Below are positions 1 to 9,348 of a stretch of DNA of 29,871 nt, piece by piece. This stretch comes from Sperchopsis tessellata (lineage: Eukaryota; Arthropoda; Insecta; Coleoptera; Hydrophilidae). The first letter of the stretch is position 1. The number at the start of each line of letters is the position of its first letter. The translations under genes and the position numbers were made by a program. The stretch is taken from NCBI GenBank assembly GCA_033557685.1, contig JAWQRN010000425.1, forward strand, positions 1-29,871. The letters are read 5' to 3'. The notes under the pieces are model-generated. The model did not search any database. It had not been told where the DNA came from and saw only the letters and a program-made list of their open reading frames with translations.

Positions 1-234
1 ATATACATACTACATACTCCCCTTTGTGTACACCTTCCTGTATGTCACTGAGTAGGTCATTTATAGTAGATGTTGTGCTAGATCTTTTTTGGAAAGCATA
101 CTGTTTCTTATTCATGAACTGGGTCTTGTTTAGATAATTTATTGGTCTGCACTTTAGGATTTTCTCTATAATTTTACTAAAAATAGATAGAGTTATCTGT
201 AATTGCTCATTTGACTTTTTCACCACCTTTCTAT
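1..234 (-). mobile_element. LINE reverse-transcriptase fragment, cut by window edge
   Basis: Reading the minus strand from about 234 down to 1 gives an open RT segment containing IFSKIIEKIL, NKKQYAFQKRSSTTSTIN and DLLSDIQEGVHKGEYVV. These match the fingers region of jockey/CR1-type non-LTR retrotransposon RTs, where 'FSKILEKI...QYGFRKGKSTTDAI' precedes the catalytic 'FLDLSKAFD' block. That catalytic block would lie just left of position 1. The fragment has no stop from the SNEQL segment onward. It lies in an intron of the POLR3A-like gene, in opposite orientation. The clade call is by motif likeness only. Confidence 0.72.
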
Positions 235-626
235 ATGCCTATGGACTTGAAAATGTTCAAAAGGAAAAAACAGATTTCAACCTGTGAATGATAAAAATGA
301 TACTTGACAATGAACTTTTTTAATTAATCTTTTCTGTAAAATACAAAAAGTTTTATAGATTCATCAGCGTCATCCCTTACTCATGTCTACAATCATTTTT
401 AACTTCTTTGCTATAAACCATTCCTTTACAGTCTCAACTCATGAGTAAAATCCTTTGTTTCTGACTATGCATATTGTATTTCTCATAGAAACAAAATATA
501 AATTATTAAGTGTATTGATCCTCGCTTCGATCCACTTTAAATTGCCTCAAAATAGTGACTTTCTTAAAACTTTTTAAAGTTATATTTTGTTAAATGTATA
601 CTTATATCAAATGATTTTCCTTGCAG
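235..626. other. intron sequence upstream of the first visible POLR3A exon
   Basis: AT-rich sequence with no coding potential that I can recognise. It ends in the acceptor ttgcag at 621-626. No earlier POLR3A exon could be found here, so the preceding exon must lie outside the window. Confidence 0.6.
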
Positions 627-2776
627 TTTATGTACTTCAAAGTTTAAACTTAAACCACAAGATGTCAAAGTACAAAGTGAAACAATTATTACAGTACATC
701 CAAACAAAGCCAAAAATATGAAAAGGTATAACTTCAGTGTACATGAATTGAAAGAGCAGATTCCTAATGTTGTAATCAAGGTAAGTATTTAAGCAAAATT
801 TTACTTATATATCCATTATACTAAAATATCTAAAAGATGTATCTCATGGTAAATATAGTACATCAATTATTTTTTCTCCAAAATTCAATATATCTCATTT
901 ATTTAAACAAATATTTTTAGGGTCTTCCGACTGTGAATAGAGCTGTTATTGCCCGAGAAGACAAAGGGGGTAAACCTTACTATAACCTCTGCGTTGAAGG
1001 AGATAATTTAAGAGAAGTTATGGCTACATTTGGAGTTGAAGGATCTAAGACATTCTCGAATAATATTATTGAAGTATATAATACTTTGGGCATTGAAGCT
1101 GCAAGGTGTATATTAATTTAAACTTAGACTACTATGTATATACTATATATTTTTCTGATATAATTGATTGATGCATTTTCACTGATCAGTACTGTGAAGT
1201 GAGTCTAGTATAAGAAGACAATGACGTCATCAAAAATCAGCACGAGATTTGTTCGACAGTAGCACCAGTAACTGTTAGATTACAATCACTGTTGAATAAT
1301 GAAATCTCAGTACTGGATGTATACACTGTAGGCAGTTTTATGACAGTGGCCACTGTTATGACAGTGACTGCTGTACTCTGCCTAGTTTATAGAAGTGGGT
1401 GACCCGCAAGCTTATACTTAAAGGAAGCAGTAAAATATTCAACCAGTAATTATTCCAATTAAGAGCCATTACACATGCAACTGACAAACCATGGCGGTTA
1501 GTCCTGATGACATAGGGACATTTATTCAAGTCGGGCATGTGCACAATCCTTTGAGAGCCTTTATTCATATGAAATATTTCACTTGAGGCTGACTGCACGG
1601 AAAACTCAATGTTGCTCAAAGTAAATTTTTTTTCGATTTCTCTTTTCTACGTGTAATACGTCTTTTCACACATAATGCAGTAATCTGCGGTATTTCATAC
1701 TTTCTTGTAATAACAATTCATCCTGACGCATTTTACTTGTGAAAGGTACGCTATTGCTGGTCCTTACCATTAGTACAGACTGTCAGTGGCTTATCAATCG
1801 CATGTATAATGGCTCTAAATGGTATTCCTTTTTATGACATGGGTGGCCAGAAACTCATAAAACTAATTTTGATTTTGTTTTTATCAAGTATATTGTTTCC
1901 TTTTTGATATGTAAATAATTGTGTTACTCCGTTATTTCTTTAATTTTTATGAATTATATTTTAGGCAAACTATTATGTCTGAAATTAAGATGGTCATGGA
2001 GAATCATGGTATGAGTGTGGACTTCCGTCATATTATGTTACTTGCTGCCCAAATGACACATACTGGTGAAGTTTTGGGAATTACAAGACATGGTCTCGCC
2101 AAAATGAAACAGTCAGTTCTTAATCTTGCATCTGTAAGTATTATTAAACCATTTTTTCTAACAAAAAGTAGAATCTGCTTATAATGGACTTCGAGGGACC
2201 AAGGTAATCGGTCCGTTATAACCGAGTGTCCATTTTATGAGAATCGGAACTAAATATATTCGTTAAGGGGATATATTCATGGAAAAATTAAATAAACATA
2301 CATATTATAGTTTTTAATAAGAAGTATTTGAAACAAAACATACATATATTTTTTACTTTTAGTAAAAATTATCTCAGTAGAAAACACAAAACACACAAAA
2401 CCAAACGACTTTACTTATAATGGGTCAGATTAATTTTTAGACCATTATAGGCAAATGTCCATTATATGCAAGTCCATGATAAGTGAGGAATTACACATAT
2501 TTAACCTGCCTATTTTTGTTTTTCTTCTTTTTTAATATCTTGTGGTAATATTTATTTATTCTTTATTAGTTTGAAAAAACTGCCGATCATTTATTTGATG
2601 CCGCCTATTATGGTCAAACCGACAAGATAAATGGTGTATCTGAGAATATTATAATGGGTATGCCAGCTCCTATAGGAACTGGCATATTCAAACTACTAAA
2701 TAAACCTCTGGCAACAGAAACTAATGAAGAGACAGAACCAGTGAGATCAATACATTTCGATGACTTTGAGGAATGA
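627..2776 (+). CDS. POLR3A: DNA-directed RNA polymerase III largest subunit (RPC1), 3' end
   Basis: Four exons are visible: 627-780, 921-1105, 1965-2133 and 2570-2776 (stop TGA). Each is bounded by AG/GT and the phases agree (1, 0, 2, 0). Together they encode the last 237 or so residues. Recognisable RPC1 blocks are LCVEGDNLREVMATFGV, NTLGIEAAR, MSVDFRHIMLLAAQMT, GEVLGITRHGLAKMKQSVL, FEKTADHLFDAAYYGQ and IIMGMPAPIGTGIFKLL. This is the conserved C-terminal part of the Pol III catalytic subunit, part of the jaw/cleft and clamp base of the enzyme that transcribes tRNA, 5S and other small RNAs in the nucleus. The residues IGTGIFKLL near the end are characteristic of RPC1 rather than RPB1, and there is no CTD heptad array. 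The 5' part of the gene lies left of the window, so the product is partial only because of the window. Assignment to Pol III is confident; residue numbering within the full protein is not given because the start is unseen. Confidence 0.95.
1106..1964 (+). other. POLR3A-like gene intron with short repeats
   Basis: The donor gtgtat follows GCAAG at 1105 and the acceptor is ttttag ending at 1964. The intron contains no recognisable gene. A perfect 14-base palindrome, acagtggccactgt, lies at 1343-1356, next to a repeated ttatgacagtg motif at about 1338-1366. A minus-strand open frame at 1356-1619 resembles nothing I know. Confidence 0.6.
2170..2500. mobile_element. short inverted-repeat element (MITE-like) in POLR3A intron
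   Basis: The left end reads gtagaatctgcttataatgg followed by actt. The reverse complement of the right end reads gtaattcctcacttatcatg followed by gactt. The two ends are imperfect inverted repeats about 330 bp apart, with further internal matches (ccgttataaccgag, gtccattat). There is no coding capacity. The 'ttataa-cggac' style of end recalls pogo/Tigger-derived MITEs, which is inference. It lies entirely inside the intron 2134-2569. Exact boundaries and target-site duplication are not certain. Confidence 0.5.
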
Positions 2777-2824
2777 AGAGTTTTTAAGTTCGTTTATATT
2801 ATATTATTCTTAGTTTGTTTTTAT

Positions 2825-2830
2825 AATAAA
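2825..2830 (+). other. polyadenylation signal for the POLR3A-like gene
   Basis: A canonical AATAAA lies 49 bases after the stop codon at 2774-2776, followed by a T/G-rich stretch (tatttatttgtgt). Its position fits a short 3' UTR. Confidence 0.6.
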
Positions 2831-2928
2831 ATATTTATTTGTGTACAAAGTAATTGATTTATTATAAAGTCCTTATCCTATTATTTCCAATGGCTTTAAA
2901 TATTTTAAATAAAAAAATCTAATTTAAT

Positions 2929-3272
2929 ACATAGGCTTCCATGGCCACAGTAGATATCTTCAGGTTTTTGCGGGAGATAACTGTGTGCTCTTTTCTTTCT
3001 TCTGACATTTCGTCCACCGACGCAGGGAACATTTACAAGACATGTAGCTCTTAAAAATGCTAAATGTAAACTTCCATGTAGCTCTTAAAAGTGTAAGGTG
3101 TGGGTGCTGACAAGTTCCAAAAAGTGCTAAATATCGACTGACACGAAGCTCTCAGAAATGTGAATCATAGAAAAGCACTTTTAAGAGCTACATGTCTTGA
3201 TGTCCCCTGCAACGGTGGACGAAACGTATGAAAAAAGAAAAGCTAGTCATCTCCCAAATAACCTGAAAATAA
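2929..3272. mobile_element. inverted-repeat element with 34-bp tandem core, copy A
   Basis: The left end carries cttcaggtttttgcgggaga and the right end carries the inverted match catctcccaaataacctga. Inside these, tttcgtccaccg with gcagggaaca (about 3008-3032) is mirrored by gcaacggtggacgaaacg (about 3209-3226). The core holds roughly four to five diverged units of about 34 bp, e.g. catgtagctcttaaaaatgc and catgtagctcttaaaagtgt, ending in an inverted unit, aaaagcacttttaagagcta (3172-3191). No ORF of note fits it as an autonomous element. Copies B and C in ABCE1 intron 4 share the same design. It begins about 150 bp after the POLR3A-like stop codon. Confidence 0.7.
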
Positions 3273-5164
3273 GAAAATCTAAGCAGTTGAAATGTTTAAT
3301 AGCTAAACTTTTTGAAACTAATACTTTGTTTAATGATAAATTGAAGAAATATGTCACTATAATTTTACTAAGTATCGTTCTAAAAAGTAGCACAATTTTA
3401 AAACTTTCGGGAGTAGTATCAAAATAAGCGTGCAGCAGAAGATTTGTAATCTATCTAGATCAATGATACCCACTTGGAATCAGTTTGCACATTTCAAAGA
3501 AATTAATTTTTTTATTGGCAATATAGTATACCGTATTTGCTGGCGTAATTTGCGCACAATACGGGGGGGCGTTAAGAGAACCAAATATAAAATTGTACAT
3601 ACGATTTAAAAAGATACAAGTTCACAACAAAACAACATCATAGCTGAAATTTAAAAGATCGACTGTGGTGTAAATTGTGAAAATCATATGTAATTCTTAT
3701 ATATTTATTAGATTATTTTTCTGTTATATGCAATCCAATGCTTTGCTTTTTCGTTAGTAAAGAAGAAAACCAGAACTGCTAGATGTTCATATCCACGCTG
3801 TGTCTAGTATCATACTAATAAATCTCTATTCATAAAACCCATATAGATTATCAATATCAAATACATTTCAAAATTGTTTAATACTTAAAGAAAATACATA
3901 TTAGAATGTATATTGCAGTTTTAAGATTCAAAAACCTAAAAACACACACGTTCCATCTTCATATAATTTTTCTTAACAATTTATAAAATCAACACAGCGT
4001 AAAATCATTGAACAGTGAATATTTTGTCTGCAAAGTGCGTTGAGAGTTGGTTTTCAAGGATAGAAAAGCCCGCCTTAACATACAAGCAAAAGTTACGTAA
4101 TGAAAATACTCACTGATGAAACTCGGCAAATAAAATACAAGCAATAAACATTTTAGAGCTTTCTTAAAAGTAAATTCAGATTTCGAGAATAAAATATATC
4201 TTGTCAACTTTAGAAATAAAATTGAAACCCTATAATAATACTGTTTACAAATTTGGATTTAGTCTAAGATTGTGTCTGCCTCTTGTTCCATAGTTATGTA
4301 CAGGTCCCAAATTTGATTCATGGGAATCTCTGTTGTCTTAAGATATAAAGGGTTGGTTTAAATTAATCGCTTGTACATATTTTTATAGGGAGGAATAATC
4401 TGTTGAGAAAAATGATAATGTTTTCAGTTCTTTTTGGAAAAAACTTGTAATTTTTCATTTCGCCATTATTTTTATTTTTAGGTATTTTCAAAATCTGTAA
4501 ACATTCTTCCAGTCACTTTATGTGTAAATTGCAAACATCACAATTTACTTCCAACACTTTGATGTTTGTGGAACATTATCAAGTTCTTTCTGCTAAATAG
4601 GAACAACAGTATATAACACATTGTCAAAATTTTGATATTAGGACACAATTATATTTTATATTTGCAAATTTATTATGGCTGTGACTTAATTGTATGTTAG
4701 GTTAATTATTGATAAATTTTAGTGTGTTGACTTTTAAGTCGCTAGACTATTTGTCTAAATATCTATTTATAACATTTCAAATAGGATTGTAACAATGATC
4801 ACGTAGGTACATATCTAAAAATAACCTGACAGTAGAGAGTAACCTCACCAGTTATTTTAAAAAATTGATCGCAATTTTGTTCATTTGGTAAAATAAATGT
4901 GGAGATAAAAAAAATAATATAAAAAATGCTACAAAATGGCGCAAAAACCAATGGTGGCCTTTATTTAGAAAATTACCTTAATGATGTCTCATAAAAGATG
5001 AAATGTTATGAGTAAATTTTGTTATTTGGGAAAGATGTGAAACAAAAACGTAGTGTATAATTGTCTTAACAGAGTTTGAAAATTTTTAAAAATAAACGTT
5101 TAACTAAATAAAATTTAGATTCTTAAATTTTTTTCAATTTGTCAACAACAAATTGTAGATCATT
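3273..5164. other. long AT-rich interval without recognisable genes
   Basis: I see no exon of a known family. One sharp, GC-richer patch at about 3530-3590 reads ccgtatttgctggcgtaatt and then cacaatacgggggggcgtta. It looks like one end of a DNA transposon, but no matching inverted end was found. Confidence 0.5.
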
Positions 5165-5450
5165 TTTTGTCAATATCATAAAAGAATATAAGAATACGCA
5201 AAATATCTGAATATAAACCTATCGTCTGGTATTGCAAAGCATTAATGTACAGAAGAAAAAAGTGATCCAAGAAAGACCCCTGGGGCACTCCTCATCCAAC
5301 AGGTTTTATCTCTCTTGAGCAACCTGCAATATGCTCATATTGCCTTCTATCTGAAAGGTATCAGGCCATCAGTACACTCGCAATGCTTTGTTTAAATCAT
5401 AGAACAAAGCATGACAGTACCTTCGATTTTCAAGGACATTTGTGACATAC
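5165..5450 (-). mobile_element. LINE reverse-transcriptase remnant (jockey-like)
   Basis: On the minus strand, going down from about 5450, the reading is ENRRYCHALFYDLNKALRV, then YLSDRRQYEHIAG, then (after an in-frame stop) GVPQGSFLDHFFLLYINAL and LYSDI. These are decayed versions of the RT motifs 'FLDLSKAFD', 'SYLSNRRQ', 'GVPQGSVLGPLLFLIYIND' and 'LYADD'. The catalytic aspartate-containing blocks are damaged, and a frameshift or small deletion separates KALRV from YLSDRR. The element is dead. Opposite in orientation to the LINE that follows at about 5595. Confidence 0.75.
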
Positions 5451-5594
5451 TTTATTATTGATTTTAAAAAGGCTATACTTAAATACATCTTCCACATTAG
5501 TCTCCTCATGCCCTTGACAACAATAAAAGTTCTTTTGTCATAAAATTAATCAATAGAAATTCTCGTCTGACCCTGTTGATTAAAGATCACTCAT

Positions 5595-6898
5595 AATTTG
5601 GATAGGGATCAAATACCACTTAAGTGTACCTGGAAAGTTATATGAAAAAATATTAGGAGACAAACTAGGTAGTTAACCTAATGATGGAGGACGAACAAAG
5701 TGGCTTTAGGGCAGGGAGGAGCACTCAGGACCTCATTTTCGTACTGAGGCAGGTTCAGGAGAAATTCTTAGAACGGATCAAGGAAGCATTCTTGTGCTTC
5801 ATCGATTTGGAGAAGGCCTTCGATATAGTGGAGAGGAATTAAAAGAAGAGGAGTCGGAAGGAATCTTCTAATGGCAGTGAAAAGTGGACAACTAGTGCTA
5901 TGTTAGAACTACAAATGAATGGTCTGAGGAATTTTTCGTGGGATGAGGATTGAGGCAGGGAGGAACACTCAGCTCTATGCTCTTCATGATATTATTGGAT
6001 GAAGTTATGAAAACATGTAAGGGAGAGACATTGCAACTTAATGTGGGTTACAAAAATCTTAAGAAATGTTGGAATATCAATGGGAGCATTTGCCGATGAC
6101 TTAGTTGTATATGCAGGTTCAGAGCGGGAACTACAGAGAAGTATGGATATCTGGAGCAGAGAGTTGAGGCTGAAAAACATGAAAATAAACGATAATAAGA
6201 CAAAAGTAAAGATGGTGAGCAGGTCGAGGAGGGATATAAATGTGACAATGGACAAGTTGAACAGGTGCAGACATTTAGATATCTTCGATCCGTAATTGAC
6301 AGTGCGGGAAGAATGGAGATTGAAGTGAGCAGTAGACTGCAAAGTGCGGCACATCTCTACCACTGTCTAAACAGGGACTTCTTGGGAAAAAGGCAGATAA
6401 GTAAAGAGGCGAAAATGACAGTTTTTAAGACTGTATATGTCCCAGTCTTGATACATGATAGTGAATCGTGGGTGCTCACGGAAAGGCATAAGAGCAGAAT
6501 TCAGGCTGCGGAAATGAAGTTTCTGAGAAGCGTGTAGGGAGTATCATGCAGAGATCACATAAAAATGAAGATATGACAGAGACTACTAGTACAGAGGGTA
6601 AATGAAACAATTGAAGAGGGACAACTCAGATGGTTCGGGAATCTAAACAGAATGGACGAGATTAGAGTGACAAAGCAAGTATGGGGAGCCCGGGCTTAGG
6701 GAAGAAGACCAGCTAATACTTGGAATCGAACGGTGGCCCTGATGATCAAGGAGAGAGGAAGTGGGAATCAGCCAAAAGATTGACACACGACAGACAGAGA
6801 TGGCGTGGGTTCAGTAAGAGAGGGTGCAATGACTGAGGGTATGAAACCTCTATACCTTACAATGGTAGAAGAGGAACCGATTATGTATGTATGTATAA
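5595..6898 (+). mobile_element. degraded non-LTR retrotransposon, RT plus C-terminal region
   Basis: Spread over three frames with stops, the RT blocks appear in the correct order: HLSVPGKLYEKILGDKL (about 5620), EQSGFRAGRSTQDLIFVLR (about 5693), CFIDLEKAFDIVER (about 5796), GLRQGGTLSSMLFMILLDEV (about 5950) and AFADDLVVYAGS (6089-6124, with the YADD-type catalytic box as FADD). Then come the post-RT segments QTFRYLRSVIDSAGRM, VYVPVLIHDSESWVLT and QLRWFGNLNRMDE (about 6620). The 3' end closes with a short (TATG)n tail, atgtatgtatgta, at about 6882-6897, typical of a LINE that ends in simple repeats. The 5' part (endonuclease) is missing. No functional protein is possible. Confidence 0.85.
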
Positions 6899-6922
6899 AA
6901 TACCAACGTTAAAATGTTATTG

Positions 6923-7056
6923 TTAACCTCTGGTTTTAGTTGTTTTGATTTCATACTTAAATTTATTAGCACTTAGTGTCTTTATACTATCTGGCAAATG
7001 ATTCCAAAATTGTATCTCTTGCATAGGAGACTTTGGCTGGATGTTGTTGAATAGGT
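6923..7056 (-). mobile_element. LINE C-terminal remnant (jockey-like)
   Basis: The minus-strand reading from about 7056 gives LFNNIQPKSPMQ, then QFWNHLPDSIKTLSANKFKY and a stop at about 6925-6923. The 'YNxLPxxIK...FKxxLK' pattern is the usual C-terminus of jockey/CR1 ORF2 proteins. It directly abuts the tail of the plus-strand LINE ending at about 6898, so the two elements may be nested or juxtaposed. Confidence 0.6.
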
Positions 7057-8238
7057 ACAACTTATACCATATAAGCAATTAGTGATGGTTTAGTATAACT
7101 ATACATATACTGCTCATACACGATTGACCCAACATAGAACAGGAGTATTCGAGATTGGTACTACTAATGCACTCATACGACTGCCTACACCTGTTGGAGT
7201 TGCCAATGTGTGTATGAAAAAAGAATTGACACTGGCAGTAGGTCATCAAAATGAGTCTTCCAGTTCAGATGCTATGATCACCCTGTATCTTTGTAAAGAA
7301 AAAAATACGATAAAACATAAAATTGTGGCCATAAGAAAATATAGAGTTGATGATTTTGGAGTTATGAAATATTTTAAGAAAAAATTCATTATGCCATTGT
7401 GTAAGTTACAAAAGTGACTATGAAATTGTTGTTTTATCCTAAGGAGCTATTAATAAAAAACAAAATTTGATATTTTCTGTTTTTGACATAACTCTAAAAT
7501 AAAAGAATTACTGCAATCTTTTGAACAATTATTTATGGGCATGAAATTCTACAAAAGTTTCAAATTTAAACCTATGCTACATCTATTATGATAAGTAAGA
7601 TCCCAAAATGATTAATTCTTAAATGGGACACACGTTAAAATCATGTTCTCATTTAACTTCCTTAGGGACACCCCGTTCTGAGTCGAATAATCAAGAGTCA
7701 TAGTCTTCTGTTGGCCATATATTCCAAAATCTTTCACTTTATTATACAGCATCTGATAGTTCAGGGTCTTGCGTAATTTAGGTGAACACTACCCTTTGAC
7801 AAAGGCACAGCCTTGTGAATAAATAGTAATATTTAAAACAAATTTCTTAAAATTCCAGAGGTCCAGCTGTTATTTAACTACATAGTGTTTTAAATGTATA
7901 GAAGTTGCCATTGTGTACTGACTGGAGTAATATTGATCAGAAAGTAGTGCTTGTTCTATACTTATTAAAATTAGTTATGGTCTATTGTTTCCTAGCCCAT
8001 AACTAAGTGCGTTTATACACACATAACATATAAAACTGATAAAACCTAATGCCTACCGTATTTGTGTGGCTAATGTATTCAGGAGTCTAACATAATCAAT
8101 AAAGTCAACATTTGACTATTGAGGATATAAATTAAAGGTATAAAATTAAAGTCTAATTATTTGTGTTACTTAAATTATTATTCTAGTAAAAGCATGAGAT
8201 GTTAAATTTACAGTATAAAATGAACATAGGATATGACA
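7057..8238. other. intergenic interval with doubtful LINE debris
   Basis: A 97-codon plus frame at 7124-7417 has no likeness I can name. A minus-strand stretch at about 7640-7800 includes LYNKVKDFGIYGQQ and a degraded GVP motif, which may be RT remains. Otherwise nothing is seen. The interval ends at the stop codon of PFDN1. Confidence 0.4.
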
Positions 8239-8918
8239 TTATGCGTCTTTTCTTTGTTGAATCATTTCACGCAGGTTGTTCTCAGAATCTTTTAAGCTCC
8301 TTTCTAGATATTGTTTGCTACTTTCCAAAGACGAAATTTTCTCATCAGCTGTAGATTGACGTTTCTTCAAATTCGTTTTGACTTCATCAATTGGTGTAAG
8401 TACAAACATGCGACCAACAGATTCATAAGTTTGAATTCCTTCTTCTAGTGTCACAATTTCTCTATAAATGAGTGTATAGTTAATTTTAATGAACATTAGC
8501 TGTTTTCCTACATAAGTCTTTCAGATAGTTTATGCCCCAATTCGTACAGCTACCAAATATTAAATTATAAGATATTTAAGTGTTTACTCAAAAATACCTG
8601 TACAAAACCTCTGTATACTAACTCACCGTTCCGTGATCGTAGCATGTTGCTTTTGCCTTTTTAATGATTCAATTTGTACATCTGCCAACCTGAGTTTCTG
8701 TGAAGTTTCGATAGCTTTTTGTTGTAGCTCTGCAAACGCCTAAGACGAGTAGATTTTAATAATAAACATTTTTGTGATATTTCAAATAAAGCTGTGACTA
8801 AATATAGTTTTAAAATAAAATTTTGAGTATGTATTGTCAGCAAAGAAAATTAAATAGATCCTAGGTAACGAAAATTATTAATTACCTTTTTTAATTCCAT
8901 ATCAACGGTCCTAGACAT
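8239..8918 (-). CDS. PFDN1: prefoldin subunit 1
   Basis: Three exons on the minus strand: 8886-8918 (start ATG at 8918-8916), 8627-8739 and 8239-8461. Splice sites are canonical and phases are continuous (0, then 2). The product is 122 residues, the usual PFDN1 length. It begins MSRTVDMELKKAFAELQQ and continues with KLRLADVQIESLKRQKQHA, TYESVGRMFVL and KQYLERSLKDSENNLREM. It is a beta-type prefoldin subunit: two coiled-coil helices (about residues 5-45 and 80-118) joined by a beta-hairpin around YESVGRMFVL. In the hexameric prefoldin jellyfish complex it takes nascent actin and tubulin to the cytosolic chaperonin CCT/TRiC. The gene stands head-to-head with ABCE1, 430 bp between start codons. 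The only sizeable frame seen in standard ORF calling is exon 3, since exons 1 and 2 are short. Nothing appears broken. Confidence 0.95.
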
Positions 8919-9348
8919 TGCAAAATTGGTTATTTCTAATATATTTTACTAAAAAGGCAATGATCCGGTGTGGGTATATGTGACAAATAGTAACAAACTT
9001 GACGTTTATGAACTGATTTTTAATAAAAGTTCCTAAAAATATAGTGGAAAAATGTAAAGTTGCTATCTTCACTTCATTAAATTGACAACGTTTTGTGCCT
9101 AAATTAATCACGTTCCTTTCCTCATGGCCGGTCATAGAAGACCGACCTGTGTATTTTATATTTTCGTATTTTATTAACTCGGGTAAGTCTCACCGTTTTC
9201 TTGTCAATGAAATTTTATTTCGTTTAGATTTTAAGGTCCTTTCAAGCTCTATTAAATTGTTAATATAGCTCTACGTCAGCTAGCATCTAGGGTTATGTAG
9301 CCTAATAAATTTTTGTAACATATTTATTTGTTTTATGGTTTTAGGAAT
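8919..9348. promoter_or_regulatory. shared intergenic promoter region of PFDN1 and ABCE1
   Basis: The two start codons face away from each other with 430 bp between them. On the ABCE1 side a good donor (cg|ggtaagt, GT at 9183) and acceptor (ttttag, ending at 9344) suggest a 5'-UTR intron of about 162 bp, so transcription probably starts upstream of 9183. No TATA box is convincing. Bidirectional promoter function is inferred from layout only. Confidence 0.5.

Noticed and set aside
1356..1619. 87-codon minus frame in a POLR3A intron
   Set aside because: There is no recognisable domain, and its position in an intron and composition give no support.
5992..6363. 123-codon minus frame
   Set aside because: It lies antisense to the LINE RT, whose plus-strand motifs (FADDLVVYAGS) are clear.
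7124..7417. 97-codon plus frame
   Set aside because: No family likeness, and no splice, promoter or poly(A) context was identified. Left as undetermined intergenic sequence.
7640..7800. Possible minus-strand RT fragment (LYNKVKDFGIYGQQ, GVP)
   Set aside because: Only two weak, partial motifs in different frames; not enough to call.
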